Shown: positions 37,331-47,492, counted from the first letter of the stretch. The stretch is DNA of 64,000 nt from Galliscardovia ingluviei (GCF_014635685.1 NZ_BMDH01000002.1:340472-404471); one strand, 5' to 3'. The notes: a model not told the origin generated them from the sequence alone. Numbers and translations are program-made.

Positions 37331-38512
37331 CTATGAAGCACGTTTCAAGGATCGCTCGGATTGAGCTCGACGCTCTTCAATAGATTCCAATAGTGGTTGC
37401 AGTACGCGATACAAGTCTTCTACATCGCCAAGCCGTGCCATGCGCACAGCACCGCAATCACCTGCCCCACTGCAATTCCCTGCACCACCACAGCCACCAG
37501 CAGCATCACAATTCCTTGTACCGCCGCAATCATCAGCAACATCGCGGAGTGCTGGAATATCAAATCCTACTACAGGAAGTCCGAACGCCATCGCCTCTCC
37601 AGCAACCAGCGGGAACCCTTCCCACCGGCTCAGCAGCAGCAACACACTTGCAGTAGCATAATGCTCGCGTAGCGCGTCATCATGCAATGCCCCAACAAGC
37701 TCGATTTTGTGCTGCATACCAGCCTCAGCAATCATCTGCTCAAACCTACTTCGATCCGGCCCATCCCCTGCAATACGGATATGCCAAGGATCCGGCAAGC
37801 GCTGCGCGAGCTGTACCACGTAGTCAAGTCCTTTAGCCTCAATCACCAGCCGGCAGCTCATAGCAATAACAGGCTGCGTTAAGCCCGACTGCAGCCCAAG
37901 CGTATCCATGGTAATTGGGTTATGCATAGTGTGAATGCGCGGCATATGAGTGCTTGCTTCACGCTCAAACTGCTCTTGCCAGCCACGCGCCGAAGCACTA
38001 TTTACACAAATAATATCGTCTGCGGCATGAGCCGCACGTTGCAACACCATCTGCTGTTTTTCTGAGGCATAATACCGCTGCGTATACGTTTCATACCCGT
38101 TATGCGTCCACATTATTACGCGCGTCTGAGGGCATAATTTCTTTATTCCTGGAAGCGTGCGATACAGCTCTGGATTCACGACAACAACATCAATATGCTC
38201 GCGCTTGACAAGAGCTGCCACCTCATAACTTATTCCATGTGCCATATTAGGGAATATTCGATGCAGTCCAGAGTGCGCTTTTCTGACAAACACATGCCAC
38301 GGCGAAGTTTCCTGAGCAACCACCCGAGTATGCACTTCATAATGCTTGCTATACGCATTGTCAATAATATAAAGCGCTGTCTGCACATGCCCATCACTGT
38401 ACTGTTCTAATCCATCAGCAAGAATGCTTGTCACACGCTGTAATCCACCAAGGCTCAGGGTGCCTGTAGCAAACAGTACGTTCATACTAGCTGACTTACA
38501 CTGACTACTCAT
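37331..38512 (-). CDS. Glycosyltransferase family 4 with a cysteine-rich repeat insert
   Basis: The 393-residue product is a GT-B retaining glycosyltransferase. It has an N-terminal GTLSLGGLQRVTSILADGL and a C-terminal donor domain with EAKGLDYVVQLAQRLP, ASVLLLLSRWEGFPLVAGEAMAFGLPVVG and LGDVEDL. Between ALRDVADD and RMARLGD it carries about 25 extra residues: a six-residue unit (CGGTRN, CDAAGG, CGGAGN, CSGAGD, then C) repeated four times. The insert comes from an 18-bp tandem repeat at 37454-37528. GT4 proteins usually have only a short turn there. The start is uncertain between ATG 38512 and ATG 38485, and neither has a ribosome site. It follows ugd directly. Confidence 0.88.
   Translation of the reverse strand: MSSQCKSASMNVLFATGTLSLGGLQRVTSILADGLEQYSDGHVQTALYIIDNAYSKHYEVHTRVVAQETSPWHVFVRKAHSGLHRIFPNMAHGISYEVAALVKREHIDVVVVNPELYRTLPGIKKLCPQTRVIMWTHNGYETYTQRYYASEKQQMVLQRAAHAADDIICVNSASARGWQEQFEREASTHMPRIHTMHNPITMDTLGLQSGLTQPVIAMSCRLVIEAKGLDYVVQLAQRLPDPWHIRIAGDGPDRSRFEQMIAEAGMQHKIELVGALHDDALREHYATASVLLLLSRWEGFPLVAGEAMAFGLPVVGFDIPALRDVADDCGGTRNCDAAGGCGGAGNCSGAGDCGAVRMARLGDVEDLYRVLQPLLESIEERRAQSERSLKRAS
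37454..37528 (-). repeat. 18-bp tandem repeat inside the glycosyltransferase gene
   Basis: Four in-frame 18-bp units (TGY GGN GGN GCN GGN AAY-like) plus a final TGC, encoding Cys/Gly-rich hexapeptides. The structure is VNTR-like. Confidence 0.75.
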
Positions 38513-38524
38513 GATATTCAAACG

Positions 38525-39769
38525 TTATTGTTCATTGTGCGAGAGGTCTCTGGTGTAGATTTTATCAGCATATGGAGAAAGACACTCATTCCAGCGGTTT
38601 GCAAGAATAATATCAGACTGTGCTGCGAACTCATCAAAATCACGAATCACCGGAACACCCAAAAACTCAGCAGTATCCAATACCGGCTCAAACACCACCA
38701 TACGCACGCCGTGAGTTTTAATCCGTTGCATCACACCTTGGATAGCCGACTGACGAAAATTATCCGAACCAGGCTTTATCGTCAACCGATACACCCCAAC
38801 CACTGGATCCTCAACACCGCGTTCACTACGCAACCGATCCACTTCACGAAGTACATCATCAGCAATAAAATCCTTACGCGTCGCATTCGCACTCACCACA
38901 GCGCCAATCAAATTCTGCGGCACCCGATCATAATTCGCCAACAACTGCTTACTGTCTTTCGGCAAACAATACCCGCCATACCCAAAACTCGGATTATTAT
39001 AATGTGCCCCGATACGCGGATCTAACCCCACACCCTCAATAATCTGCCGCGTATCAAGCCCACGGGCTTTCGCATACGTATCCAACTCATTAAAATACGC
39101 CACACGCAACGCCAAATACGTATTCGCAAACAACTTAATCGCCTCAGCCTCAGTAAACCCAACAATCAACTCAGGCACAGGCTTACTATCAACTCCATGT
39201 TCAACCGCCTCCTGCAACATTGACACAAACTGATGCCCAAACGCCACACACGCAGCATCACTCAAATCAACACCCACCACAATACGAGAAGGATGCAAAT
39301 TATCATATAAAGCTTTGCCTTCGCGAAGGAATTCCGGTGAAAACAGAATCCTCTTATCACCAAACCGCTCACGCACCTGCACGGTGTACCCCACAGGAAT
39401 CGTCGACTTCACTACAATCCACGCCTCACGATTCACCGCACGAACCGCACGAATCGCATCCTCAACACTCGACGTATCAAAATACTGCGTATGCTCATCA
39501 TAATTTGTAGGCGTGGCAATAATCACTAACTCAGCATCCGTATAAGCCTCAGCAGCATCCAGGGTAGCCCGCAAATCAAGCACACGCTCACCACGAGCAC
39601 ACTCATCCAAAAACCGCGAAATCTCACTATCTACAATCGGCGATGTACCCCTATTCAAGCACGCAACCTTCTCAGGCACCACATCCAGCGCCACCACCTC
39701 ATGACGCTGCGCCAACAACACCGCCAACGACAACCCCACATACCCCATACCAGCAACAGCAACACGCAT
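38525..39769 (-). CDS. ugd: UDP-glucose 6-dehydrogenase
   Basis: Oxidises UDP-glucose to UDP-glucuronate with two NAD+, supplying uronic acid for exopolysaccharide. The 414-residue product begins MRVAVAGMGYVGLSLAVLLA (NAD-binding). It has STIPVGYTVQVRERF, LFSPEFLREGKALYDN with the family glutamate, and FGYGGYCLPKDSKQLL with the catalytic cysteine near 260. The SIPD-type end NRWNECL is typical of the short Ugd group. ATG 39769 follows AAGGA at good spacing; the frame is open ten codons further upstream. It is cotranscribed with the GT4 gene (12-bp gap) and divergent from the GT2 gene. Confidence 0.95.
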   Translation of the reverse strand: MRVAVAGMGYVGLSLAVLLAQRHEVVALDVVPEKVACLNRGTSPIVDSEISRFLDECARGERVLDLRATLDAAEAYTDAELVIIATPTNYDEHTQYFDTSSVEDAIRAVRAVNREAWIVVKSTIPVGYTVQVRERFGDKRILFSPEFLREGKALYDNLHPSRIVVGVDLSDAACVAFGHQFVSMLQEAVEHGVDSKPVPELIVGFTEAEAIKLFANTYLALRVAYFNELDTYAKARGLDTRQIIEGVGLDPRIGAHYNNPSFGYGGYCLPKDSKQLLANYDRVPQNLIGAVVSANATRKDFIADDVLREVDRLRSERGVEDPVVGVYRLTIKPGSDNFRQSAIQGVMQRIKTHGVRMVVFEPVLDTAEFLGVPVIRDFDEFAAQSDIILANRWNECLSPYADKIYTRDLSHNEQ

Positions 39770-39942
39770 AGCAATCCTTACTGTAAGGCCATCATTCACG
39801 AGGCGTAAATACCTTGTGTAGTTACAACAGAGCCACCTTGCGTACTCTCCATAATATTACTCATTGTGTAATACCTTGGGCTACATTTCACATATGAACA
39901 TGCTATATTTAACGAAGATTACCTGAGTAGAAAGTGCCGCTC

Positions 39943-41058
39943 ATGACCGATTTGCCAAGTACCAATAAGATGAGTACCACAAGCCTCGGCAGCGAATCAT
40001 CAACAGACGGCACTGCAAGCAGCTCCCCATTAGTATCGGTAATTATGCCGGTATATAACGTTGCCCCATACCTGCCAACTGCTCTTAACTGCTTAGTAAA
40101 CCAAACATACACCAACTTGCAAATCTTGTGCATTGATGACGGTTCTACTGATGCGAGCGCTACAATTCTTGACCAATACGCGAAACAAGACCCACGTATT
40201 AGCGTATTTCATACAGAAAATCAGGGCGTTGCTCTTGCTAGAAATCTTGGTATGCAGCATGTGGAAGGTGAGTATATATGCTTTGTAGATCCTGATGACC
40301 AGTGGGATCTCACGCTTATCGAGCATATGGTATTTGCTGCTGAACAGCATTATGACGATGTGGTGTTTGCGAGTACTAAAACCGCACCGGTTAACGATGC
40401 TATCCAGCGGTTTTATATCGAAGCACCGCAGCCAACAAAGCAGTTAACCTATACACCATTTAATTCGAATGATGAATTTCGCGCAGCTTGGAAACATATA
40501 AAAAGCAAATTCAGCACAGCGGCGGTTTGGGGGAAGCTGTTTCGTACAGACTTTATTAGAGCTTTTCAACCTGAGTTTCCTCACGAAGTTCAAACTGGTA
40601 CTGATACCATTTTTACCCTGCATGCATACACCCGCCTGCAGCGTGCTTCATACATTGCTGAAAGCACCTACTATTATACTCCACGAAGCAATGGTATCTG
40701 CGCACGATATGACAATCAATTTATTCAGGAGCGTTTCTATATTTATTATCAGGCATTCCAGTATTTATCTTCTTGGAATCCAGAGTTTTCCAGCGAATAT
40801 GCTGCTAGCTCATGCGTTGCAATATATCGACTTTTTCGAGAGCAGAGTGTTCGTCGAGTTCCTTGGAATACACAACTACAGTGTATGAAATCAATATTAC
40901 GAACTGCAAAGTGGAAGATTTTACTTACTCATGCACAACCTCAAACCATAAGCCAGACTATCCAAATAGCAATATTGCGCACGAAGTATATTCCTTTAAT
41001 TTTTGCAGCAAGCTATGCACAATATTTCAAGGGCGCGTTGACAATCTTAAAGCAATAA
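39943..41058 (+). CDS. Glycosyltransferase family 2
   Basis: The 371-residue product has a GT-A domain: LVSVIMPVYNVAPYLPTAL at the start, CIDDGSTDAS with the nucleotide-binding Asp pair, and YICFVDPDDQWD as the DxD-type metal site near 115. The C-terminal 200 residues are less conserved and acceptor-specific. It is one of only two plus-strand genes in the cluster and points toward the minus-strand acyltransferase gene. The start may be GTG 39934 or ATG 39943; the ribosome site is weak either way. It probably adds one sugar of the exopolysaccharide repeat. Confidence 0.88.
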   Translation: MTDLPSTNKMSTTSLGSESSTDGTASSSPLVSVIMPVYNVAPYLPTALNCLVNQTYTNLQILCIDDGSTDASATILDQYAKQDPRISVFHTENQGVALARNLGMQHVEGEYICFVDPDDQWDLTLIEHMVFAAEQHYDDVVFASTKTAPVNDAIQRFYIEAPQPTKQLTYTPFNSNDEFRAAWKHIKSKFSTAAVWGKLFRTDFIRAFQPEFPHEVQTGTDTIFTLHAYTRLQRASYIAESTYYYTPRSNGICARYDNQFIQERFYIYYQAFQYLSSWNPEFSSEYAASSCVAIYRLFREQSVRRVPWNTQLQCMKSILRTAKWKILLTHAQPQTISQTIQIAILRTKYIPLIFAASYAQYFKGALTILKQ

Positions 41059-41148
41059 CGTTTGCTACTATTCACAACTTAGATGACTAGCATACTTCAC
41101 TCTCGAATAATTTTGAACAGCATCATACCTGCAGTGCTGCTTTCATCA

Positions 41149-42444
41149 TTACTTTAGTTCGTTAGAAAGTTTAGTAATACTTTTTACTTCTACAACGCGC
41201 TTATTGATACGCTCCCACAGCTTTTCAAACCATCCGCCGGAGCCACCTCGCCTATCAATTACACATGCAAACACTAACTGACGGAGCAAATCCATACATA
41301 CGCATACTGCCATAATAAGTACGACACAAAGTGCAATATAACCGATTGCCCATGTCCGTGACTCTACAAGACCGATCCCCGTGTAAGTCCATAGCGCGGT
41401 GAGCACTGGCGGGTACTGCGTAATCAGATACACAGCAAACATAGTGGACGCAAGTCGGTTAATCCACGGTATATTAGCAGTTCGTTGCGTGGCAACAATT
41501 ACTGCACTGAAGCCAATAAGTATTGGTATTATTCTTGTTTCAGCAGCTGCGAGGAAAACTTGTGCCTGTGCTAACTTCCCTGTTTGCTCGTAAATCGCAC
41601 CGCCAGCTGCCGCAGCAAGAAGTAGCACTGTATATGATCCTGCAATGGTTAGCCATGCCGTACGGACACGAATTGGTTTCATATGCCATTTATAGAAAGA
41701 CATGAGCATATACAAATAAATAAAACTAAGGAATGTTCCTCCAAGCATTCCCAACTTCATGATAGGAATAAACCCAGCAAATCCACTCCACATCACAAGG
41801 CATAGCATCGCTAGTATGGCATGCTGCCTTTTACTCAAAGCACGCAGCCCTCGCACAATAAATGGGAACAATAGCAAGAACATTGCATATGCTGTCACAT
41901 ACCACCATAAACCATGAAAACCAGTAAGTGTAGGAAATACAGAACCGACAATAAGTTTCAAATTTATTTCATTTTCTGCAACCACTGGCAACCCAGGTAT
42001 CGCTATTTTACTTGCAGCAGCACCTATCGATAGTAGGAGCAGCCCGAGGCTATACCACAATACTTCACGTTCCAGTATCCACACACGCTTAAAGCATTGT
42101 TTAATACTCGATTCCTCACGCAAATACCATGCAGAAATCATAAAAAATACCACTACCCCGATTTTTCCGCCAGAGTAGAAGAAGGTTTCGAGGAGTACTT
42201 TTGATATGCTCAATGGCTGTTTAAGAAGATAGTTACTTGTACTATTGCTTATTGCTAGCCCAGTAAGTGGATCTACTGCACTGAAATACACTGCATGGTG
42301 AGCCACGATAAGAAACATAGCAAGTATGCGCAATGCTTCTACGCGAGAATTGCGTACAGGCTTTTGCGAAGCACGAGTACCATACCGCATACTAGAAGCA
42401 GTATCGGAAGAATTACTACAAATATTAGTCAAATTATTAGCCAT
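41149..42444 (-). CDS. Acyltransferase 3 family membrane protein
   Basis: The 431-residue product begins with a polar 30-residue segment, then RVEALRILAMFLIVAHHAVYF with the family R and H. It has about ten membrane helices and a GKIGVVVFFMISAWYL block, as in OafA/WcaH-type O-acetyltransferases. The C-terminal tail (RRGGSGGWFEKLWERINKR) is basic and cytosolic. The ATG overlaps the flippase stop by eight bases and follows AGGGGG, so the two are coupled. It probably acetylates the repeat unit before or during export. Confidence 0.9.
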   Translation of the reverse strand: MANNLTNICSNSSDTASSMRYGTRASQKPVRNSRVEALRILAMFLIVAHHAVYFSAVDPLTGLAISNSTSNYLLKQPLSISKVLLETFFYSGGKIGVVVFFMISAWYLREESSIKQCFKRVWILEREVLWYSLGLLLLSIGAAASKIAIPGLPVVAENEINLKLIVGSVFPTLTGFHGLWWYVTAYAMFLLLFPFIVRGLRALSKRQHAILAMLCLVMWSGFAGFIPIMKLGMLGGTFLSFIYLYMLMSFYKWHMKPIRVRTAWLTIAGSYTVLLLAAAAGGAIYEQTGKLAQAQVFLAAAETRIIPILIGFSAVIVATQRTANIPWINRLASTMFAVYLITQYPPVLTALWTYTGIGLVESRTWAIGYIALCVVLIMAVCVCMDLLRQLVFACVIDRRGGSGGWFEKLWERINKRVVEVKSITKLSNELK

Positions 42445-43978
42445 GGCTATGACCCCCTTTACTACCCCCTAGTAATACAGAACTAGCTCTGCTAATAATC
42501 TCTGTGCGCAATGGCTTTGGTACTGCAAGAACAAACAGCACTGCCGCACTCGCTGCGCAGCACACCACACCTGCCGCAATGAATCCTATCCACGAATGCA
42601 CAGGAAACAGCATCCGATAGCCAAAGCCAATAGCGAGCACGGGAACAATACATAAGATACTGGCGAAAATAGAACGGGCAAATTTCTTATATGAAATACC
42701 CAGACAATGCGCCGCATACCATGGCACCCAAATAGCATTTTTAACAGCATCAAGCACGCCCATCACGCCAATAATCACCCATATACCCCACTGTGTAGTG
42801 TGGAGCAAAACCAATGAAATACTGACATTAAGCGCACCAAAAATAAAAAATGCTATGGAAGGAATTTTGAGCTTATTGAGCGTAATATAGACTTGGTTCA
42901 CGATGTTACTACCAACAGAAAAAACTGTCGGCGCTAGAATACCCACAGACATCGCTTGTAAGAATGCGCTATCTTGACTTGGCACCCACAATGCAAAAAA
43001 ATCACGCCCAAATACAATAAGAAAGCCGATATCGATGCAATACACTGCCGTCGCAAGGCGAATCGTATTAGTAATCCAAGAGACAAGCTCTTGCTGCTCG
43101 CCCCGCGCGTAAAGATGGAAAAATTGTGGCGTCAGCGCCCCAGTAAGCGACCACATTACGCTGGTAATCATAATTTTTATCGTATTAGCAAGAGAAAACT
43201 GTCCTGCGAGCGCCGGACCTAAAAATAAGTTCACCATATATAAGCTTAGGGAAATCAGCAGTGTGTAGCTGAGACTATCCACTGACTTCCACACGCCGGC
43301 GCTGACAAGTTCGCGCACAGCCGCCCCACTAAAGCGAGCATTGCGCATGCTTAATTCTGGCGTGAGTTTGCGCGTGTAGTAGATATTTGCGGCGGCAGTG
43401 TAGAGCGTCACTACAAGCATGGTTGCTGTTAGATAGTAGATCTTGGGCTGCAGCAGAGCAAAGAGAGCAATTAAAATAATCGCGCGCAGGATATTACTTT
43501 CGATATTACGTAAGGCACTTTTATCAAGACGATTACGCACGAAGTACACGCAGCCGTATACCGATAGGAGTAACGCAATCTCCGTAGACAGCATAGAAAA
43601 GAAAAACGTAATGCGCACATCCTGCAAGAGGTTTTGAGGAATATTCATAATCCACTCAGGATGCAGGGAAAACAGCACTCCGGGAATCAGGAATACTACC
43701 GCCAGCACGGCGCTTGATATGAGCACCGACTTGAAATACACATTGGCTTTATGTAAGTTGCCGCGATTGTATTCGATAGTGATAAAACGCCCAGCCATCG
43801 TATTGAGCGCAATAGTGATGATGCCGCTATAGCCGATAATCGTGTTCACTAAGCCAATAAACCCATACGCCGTTGCACCAATAGTGTGCACAATATACGG
43901 GGTTAGGAAAAAACTAATCCCGAACTGGATAAACGTTGCAAGGCCAGTGGCAACGGTGTTAACTATAGTATGCTTCAC
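42437..43978 (-). CDS. Polysaccharide flippase (Wzx-like)
   Basis: A 513-residue polytopic protein with about 12-14 membrane helices, beginning VKHTIVNTVATGLATFIQFG. TIGATAYGFIGLVNTIIGY and the ITIALNTMAGRFITIEYNRGN region fit the MOP-superfamily flippases. I chose GTG 43978, which overlaps the upstream glycosyltransferase stop as GTGA. The open frame extends 40 codons further upstream but only by overlapping that gene with low-complexity, Ser/Thr/Gly-rich sequence. The gene sits among repeat-unit assembly genes and is the second flippase of the window. Confidence 0.9.
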   Translation of the reverse strand: MKHTIVNTVATGLATFIQFGISFFLTPYIVHTIGATAYGFIGLVNTIIGYSGIITIALNTMAGRFITIEYNRGNLHKANVYFKSVLISSAVLAVVFLIPGVLFSLHPEWIMNIPQNLLQDVRITFFFSMLSTEIALLLSVYGCVYFVRNRLDKSALRNIESNILRAIILIALFALLQPKIYYLTATMLVVTLYTAAANIYYTRKLTPELSMRNARFSGAAVRELVSAGVWKSVDSLSYTLLISLSLYMVNLFLGPALAGQFSLANTIKIMITSVMWSLTGALTPQFFHLYARGEQQELVSWITNTIRLATAVYCIDIGFLIVFGRDFFALWVPSQDSAFLQAMSVGILAPTVFSVGSNIVNQVYITLNKLKIPSIAFFIFGALNVSISLVLLHTTQWGIWVIIGVMGVLDAVKNAIWVPWYAAHCLGISYKKFARSIFASILCIVPVLAIGFGYRMLFPVHSWIGFIAAGVVCCAASAAVLFVLAVPKPLRTEIISRASSVLLGGSKGGHSHG

Positions 43979-45138
43979 TGCGCTTCTTTTCTCTGATGTG
44001 TTTTCGACTGTGCCTGCTCCAATCGTGCCCCTTGTCCTACTTGCTCTTGTGCCTGCGATTGAGATCGAGGTTGCGCTTTTTGCTGACGCATTCTCCAAAT
44101 CACATACCGTGTAATGAGCACAGGACTTACAATATGAGCAAGCACAAAGCGCATATTATGTAAGCTAATATCACTATGCAATACCACTGGCAAGGCTCGA
44201 AAGCGTAGCTCATGGATGCATTGCTTGTATAGCGTGTGGTACTCGCGTTGAACATGAGCCGCCATAATTTGCCGCAAACAATACCCGTAGCACTCCCACC
44301 AATGCCATTGAATCGCTCTATCAATAGTAGGCGTGCGCAATGGTAGATGCTTATCAATATAGGCTAGGGTTTTTAGTGCGCCGATACCTTGTTGTTCTAC
44401 ACTCGCTGCGGAAGTAGCGCTATGCTGATTATCCGTGCGATACTCATATACTTTGCGCCGTCCCACACCAATTTGCTCAGTATGAGCTGCTGCATTGGTA
44501 ATAAATTGCAAGCCTTCTCCAGTAGTGAGGCCTGACACAAAGCGCAGCTGATGTTTATCTAAAAACTGCTTGTTATAGAGTTTATTCCAGCATCCTAGGC
44601 GCACCCGTGGGTAGAAAAATTCGCAAATCGCGCGCTCAGCACTCCATGTAGTGATTTCATCATGCTCAACCTGTGTATGGTCTGTGCTGGTAAAGCAATG
44701 AGCTGACATCACCATTGGCGCGTTTGTTTGCTGCACAATGCTAAGCATATATTCCACGAAATCCGGCATAAGCTTGTCATCGCCATCTACATAGCACAGA
44801 AAGTCGCCAGTTGCCGCATCTAAGCACGCATTACGTCCTGCTACAAACCCGCCATTTTGCTGGTGAATTACGCGAATACGCGGATCTTGCTCGGCAAACT
44901 GATCCATAATTATGCCGGTAGTATCAGTTGAGCCATCGTCTACTAGCACAATTTCTATGTTTTGGTAGCTTTGATGCTGTATAGATGCAATACAATCACC
45001 AATATACTGTTCTACGTTATATGCAGTTACACATACTGAAACCAGCGAATTGGTAAGCAATGCATCATCAGATGACTGCTTCCCCGCTATAGAATTACCC
45101 GGAATTGCATTATCATTCTCAACGCCCTGCTGCGCCAT
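43975..45138 (-). CDS. Glycosyltransferase family 2
   Basis: The 387-residue product shows LVSVCVTAYNVEQYIGDCI, EIVLVDDGSTDTTG and LCYVDGDDKLM, the GT-A nucleotide and DxD sites. A polar N-terminus of about 30 residues precedes the fold, and the C-terminal tail is Gln-rich (KAQPRSQSQAQEQ). GGAGGTG lies five bases before ATG 45138. It is separated from the pyruvyl transferase-like gene upstream by one base, and its stop overlaps the flippase start. It is thus inside a tightly coupled operon of repeat-unit assembly. Confidence 0.92.
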   Translation of the reverse strand: MAQQGVENDNAIPGNSIAGKQSSDDALLTNSLVSVCVTAYNVEQYIGDCIASIQHQSYQNIEIVLVDDGSTDTTGIIMDQFAEQDPRIRVIHQQNGGFVAGRNACLDAATGDFLCYVDGDDKLMPDFVEYMLSIVQQTNAPMVMSAHCFTSTDHTQVEHDEITTWSAERAICEFFYPRVRLGCWNKLYNKQFLDKHQLRFVSGLTTGEGLQFITNAAAHTEQIGVGRRKVYEYRTDNQHSATSAASVEQQGIGALKTLAYIDKHLPLRTPTIDRAIQWHWWECYGYCLRQIMAAHVQREYHTLYKQCIHELRFRALPVVLHSDISLHNMRFVLAHIVSPVLITRYVIWRMRQQKAQPRSQSQAQEQVGQGARLEQAQSKTHQRKEAQ

Positions 45139-45139
45139 A

Positions 45140-46303
45140 TCACACCTCCAAAGCCTTCGCTAGATACGCTCGCGAGCGCTGGATCTCTGGCATAAGATGC
45201 GCGTACACCGTATCGTAATCAATCACGCTCATATCAACGTCATCTAGCCAATTGTTATCTGATGTGCGATCTGCAAATAATTGTCGCGCTTCAAGCTGTG
45301 CCAGCGCAAGCAAGGAACTTAAACGATTATCCATATTGAGGGTGCCGTCTGGATTCACTCCGCGCACTACATGGAATGGTTTGCGATAGATAACGGAAAA
45401 CGCCGTGCCGTGGAAGGACGCAGAAAGCACATGATCAGCGTGCTTGATCAGGCTAATATACTCGCGCGGATCTGCAGTTACGTCTACCAAACGGAATCCG
45501 TATTTTTTCAATCCGTAGGATCGGTTGCCAGTCCACATCACATACACCGGCAGCCCCAGCCGAGCTGCAAATCGTTGCACTGCACGTGCTGCAGCAGCAT
45601 TTCGATCGATGGCATCAATGGCGTAGTAGAAAATATACGGCTCGTCAATCATCCGAGGCGCTGCGATTGCATCATACTCTGCGCTCGTCAGCAGTAATGT
45701 TGGGTCTACTACTTGCTGAACCTGCTGGCGCACTAACGGTTGTAGATAGCGCACAGCATCTTGCTCACGCACAGCAATACTTGCAAAATCCGACAGTAGT
45801 GCTTGGTAATGTTGGGCAAGCGTCATATCTGATTGTTTATCAAGAATATGCCCGCCCATACTTGAAGCGTAAGAAACTTTTTTCGTATGATTGCCTACGA
45901 AATTCAGCAGATAAGCATCGTCATAATCCCAAGCACTGGTATTCCAAATTTGGTCTGATCCTGCTACTACTACGTCAAACGTATCTGCAAATGCTTGTAA
46001 TTGCGCCGGATCTGAATAATGCTCAGCAGTCATATGTAGCAATGTGCGCTGGGTTTCAACAAAGTTACGATATCTACCGGTGTAATCGCGATAGTGCGCG
46101 AGAGCAAATATGTTTTTTAGCACATCTTTTGGTGAGCGTAAGGGTTTCCATACCTGATATGCATACTGCTGCATGGGTAGCGAAAAATCTATAACCGTAC
46201 ATTGGTGTCCTAGCCTCGTGATGGCTTGCTGCGTGGCATAGGCCTGCAGGAATGAGCCTTGATTTTGCGAAGCATGGTATGTTATTAATCCTACATTTGC
46301 CAT
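45140..46303 (-). CDS. Polysaccharide pyruvyl transferase family protein
   Basis: The 387-residue product begins VGLITYHASQNQGSFLQAYA, the family's NxGSxLQAYA block. Residues near 110-120 carry VVAGSDQIWN, the classic motif of this enzyme family. The C-terminal HADHVLSASFHGTAFSVIY matches the conserved SFHG substrate-binding region. It adds pyruvate ketal, or a related group, to a sugar. ATG 46303 (AAGGAAG upstream) is preferred over the 13-codon longer frame. It is the second such gene in the window, so both exopolysaccharide loci may make pyruvylated sugars. Confidence 0.9.
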   Translation of the reverse strand: MANVGLITYHASQNQGSFLQAYATQQAITRLGHQCTVIDFSLPMQQYAYQVWKPLRSPKDVLKNIFALAHYRDYTGRYRNFVETQRTLLHMTAEHYSDPAQLQAFADTFDVVVAGSDQIWNTSAWDYDDAYLLNFVGNHTKKVSYASSMGGHILDKQSDMTLAQHYQALLSDFASIAVREQDAVRYLQPLVRQQVQQVVDPTLLLTSAEYDAIAAPRMIDEPYIFYYAIDAIDRNAAAARAVQRFAARLGLPVYVMWTGNRSYGLKKYGFRLVDVTADPREYISLIKHADHVLSASFHGTAFSVIYRKPFHVVRGVNPDGTLNMDNRLSSLLALAQLEARQLFADRTSDNNWLDDVDMSVIDYDTVYAHLMPEIQRSRAYLAKALEV

Positions 46304-46382
46304 GGCCACTTCCTTACTGTCTACCTGTAAATTATGTTCCAATTCACTACTTGTATTGTTATTACTATTTTCGATAGCCGAT

Positions 46383-47492
46383 TTACGCCATGCATTCCAA
46401 AAGTTGCTGCCACTGATTCATAATTGTTGTAATATTAAACTCTTCAATGCCTTGTAATGCATGTTCTGAGAATTGCTGCCGTTTCTGCTTGTTTTCAATA
46501 AGTTCATTTACTTTCGAGGCAAATGTTTGAATATCAAAACAATCAACAAGATATCCGTTGACTGTATCGGCAACAATTTCAGCAGGCCCTGTCACGCAAT
46601 TAAAACTCACTATTGGCAGCTTTCGCGATTTCGCTTCGAGTAAGACCATCGGCAGACCTTCAAAGCGTGAAGTCAGCACGAACATACTTGCCTTACTCAG
46701 CCACGTATCAATATTCGGCACTCTACCGAGAAGTAGCAGTTGCTGCTCCAAATGTGCTTCTTGGATCATGGCAGTGAGCTCAGCTCTCTTGGATCCTTCT
46801 CCTAATATCACCCACTGCCAATTTGGATGCTGGGGGAGTACGTGTTTTGCTGCCTCAATCAGCATATCAAAGCCTTTTTGAGGCTCTAATCGTCCTGCAC
46901 TCACGATGATATGTGAATTACTATCATAGGCAACTGGGCGGGGGGGAAGAGAGATGGGATTGTGAATCGTAACTACTGGACACTTTGGGTGTGCATAGTG
47001 CTGATAAAATTCAGCATCCTGATGAGTGAGCGTAACAATAGCATCCGCATAGTGAGCAGCAAGTTTTCTCGTCACTTTGCGATATGGCACATCTGGATGC
47101 TGCAGATAATTAAAATGTTCCCATGAAATTATTTTTACACCGGTAACAAGCTTTACCGGAAGCGAGTACATGTCGAGAATACCGTCTGCATCAATCAGGA
47201 TATCAATATGCTCTTTGCGCACAAAAGCTAATAATCTTGCAACAGTGAACGGCCAGCGCCACACGCCATGTACTTCGTGAGAATATAGCGTATGCCGAGT
47301 AATAGCCGTATCAAGTGGAAAGGAACTCTGCTTATGATTCTCAAACATACTCACAATACTCACCTGATGGCTATGCTGCTGCACTAATGCACTCGCAATC
47401 CGCGTGCATACCCGCTCAGTACCCCAATATTGGGTAATATCGCCTGCAAAGAACGCAATATGGAGTTGCTTGTTTGCGTTATCCATGCTCAT
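46383..47492 (-). CDS. Glycosyltransferase family 4
   Basis: The 369-residue product is a GT-B enzyme. It has an N-terminal IAFFAGDITQYWGTERVCTR, a donor domain with IIVSAGRLEPQKGFDMLIEA, WVILGEGSKRAELTAMI and ASMFVLTSRFEGLPMVLLEA, where EGLPxxLLEA holds the acidic E-x7-E motif. The C-terminal segment GPAEIVADTVNGYLV is typical of GT4. Its ATG overlaps the polymerase gene stop by four bases. It probably adds one sugar to the repeat unit; donor and linkage are unknown. Confidence 0.93.
   Translation of the reverse strand: MSMDNANKQLHIAFFAGDITQYWGTERVCTRIASALVQQHSHQVSIVSMFENHKQSSFPLDTAITRHTLYSHEVHGVWRWPFTVARLLAFVRKEHIDILIDADGILDMYSLPVKLVTGVKIISWEHFNYLQHPDVPYRKVTRKLAAHYADAIVTLTHQDAEFYQHYAHPKCPVVTIHNPISLPPRPVAYDSNSHIIVSAGRLEPQKGFDMLIEAAKHVLPQHPNWQWVILGEGSKRAELTAMIQEAHLEQQLLLLGRVPNIDTWLSKASMFVLTSRFEGLPMVLLEAKSRKLPIVSFNCVTGPAEIVADTVNGYLVDCFDIQTFASKVNELIENKQKRQQFSEHALQGIEEFNITTIMNQWQQLLECMA

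Noticed and set aside
37393-37672. His/Pro/Thr-rich plus-strand frames opposite the glycosyltransferase
   Set aside because: Shadow frames of the 18-bp repeat and the real GT4 gene.
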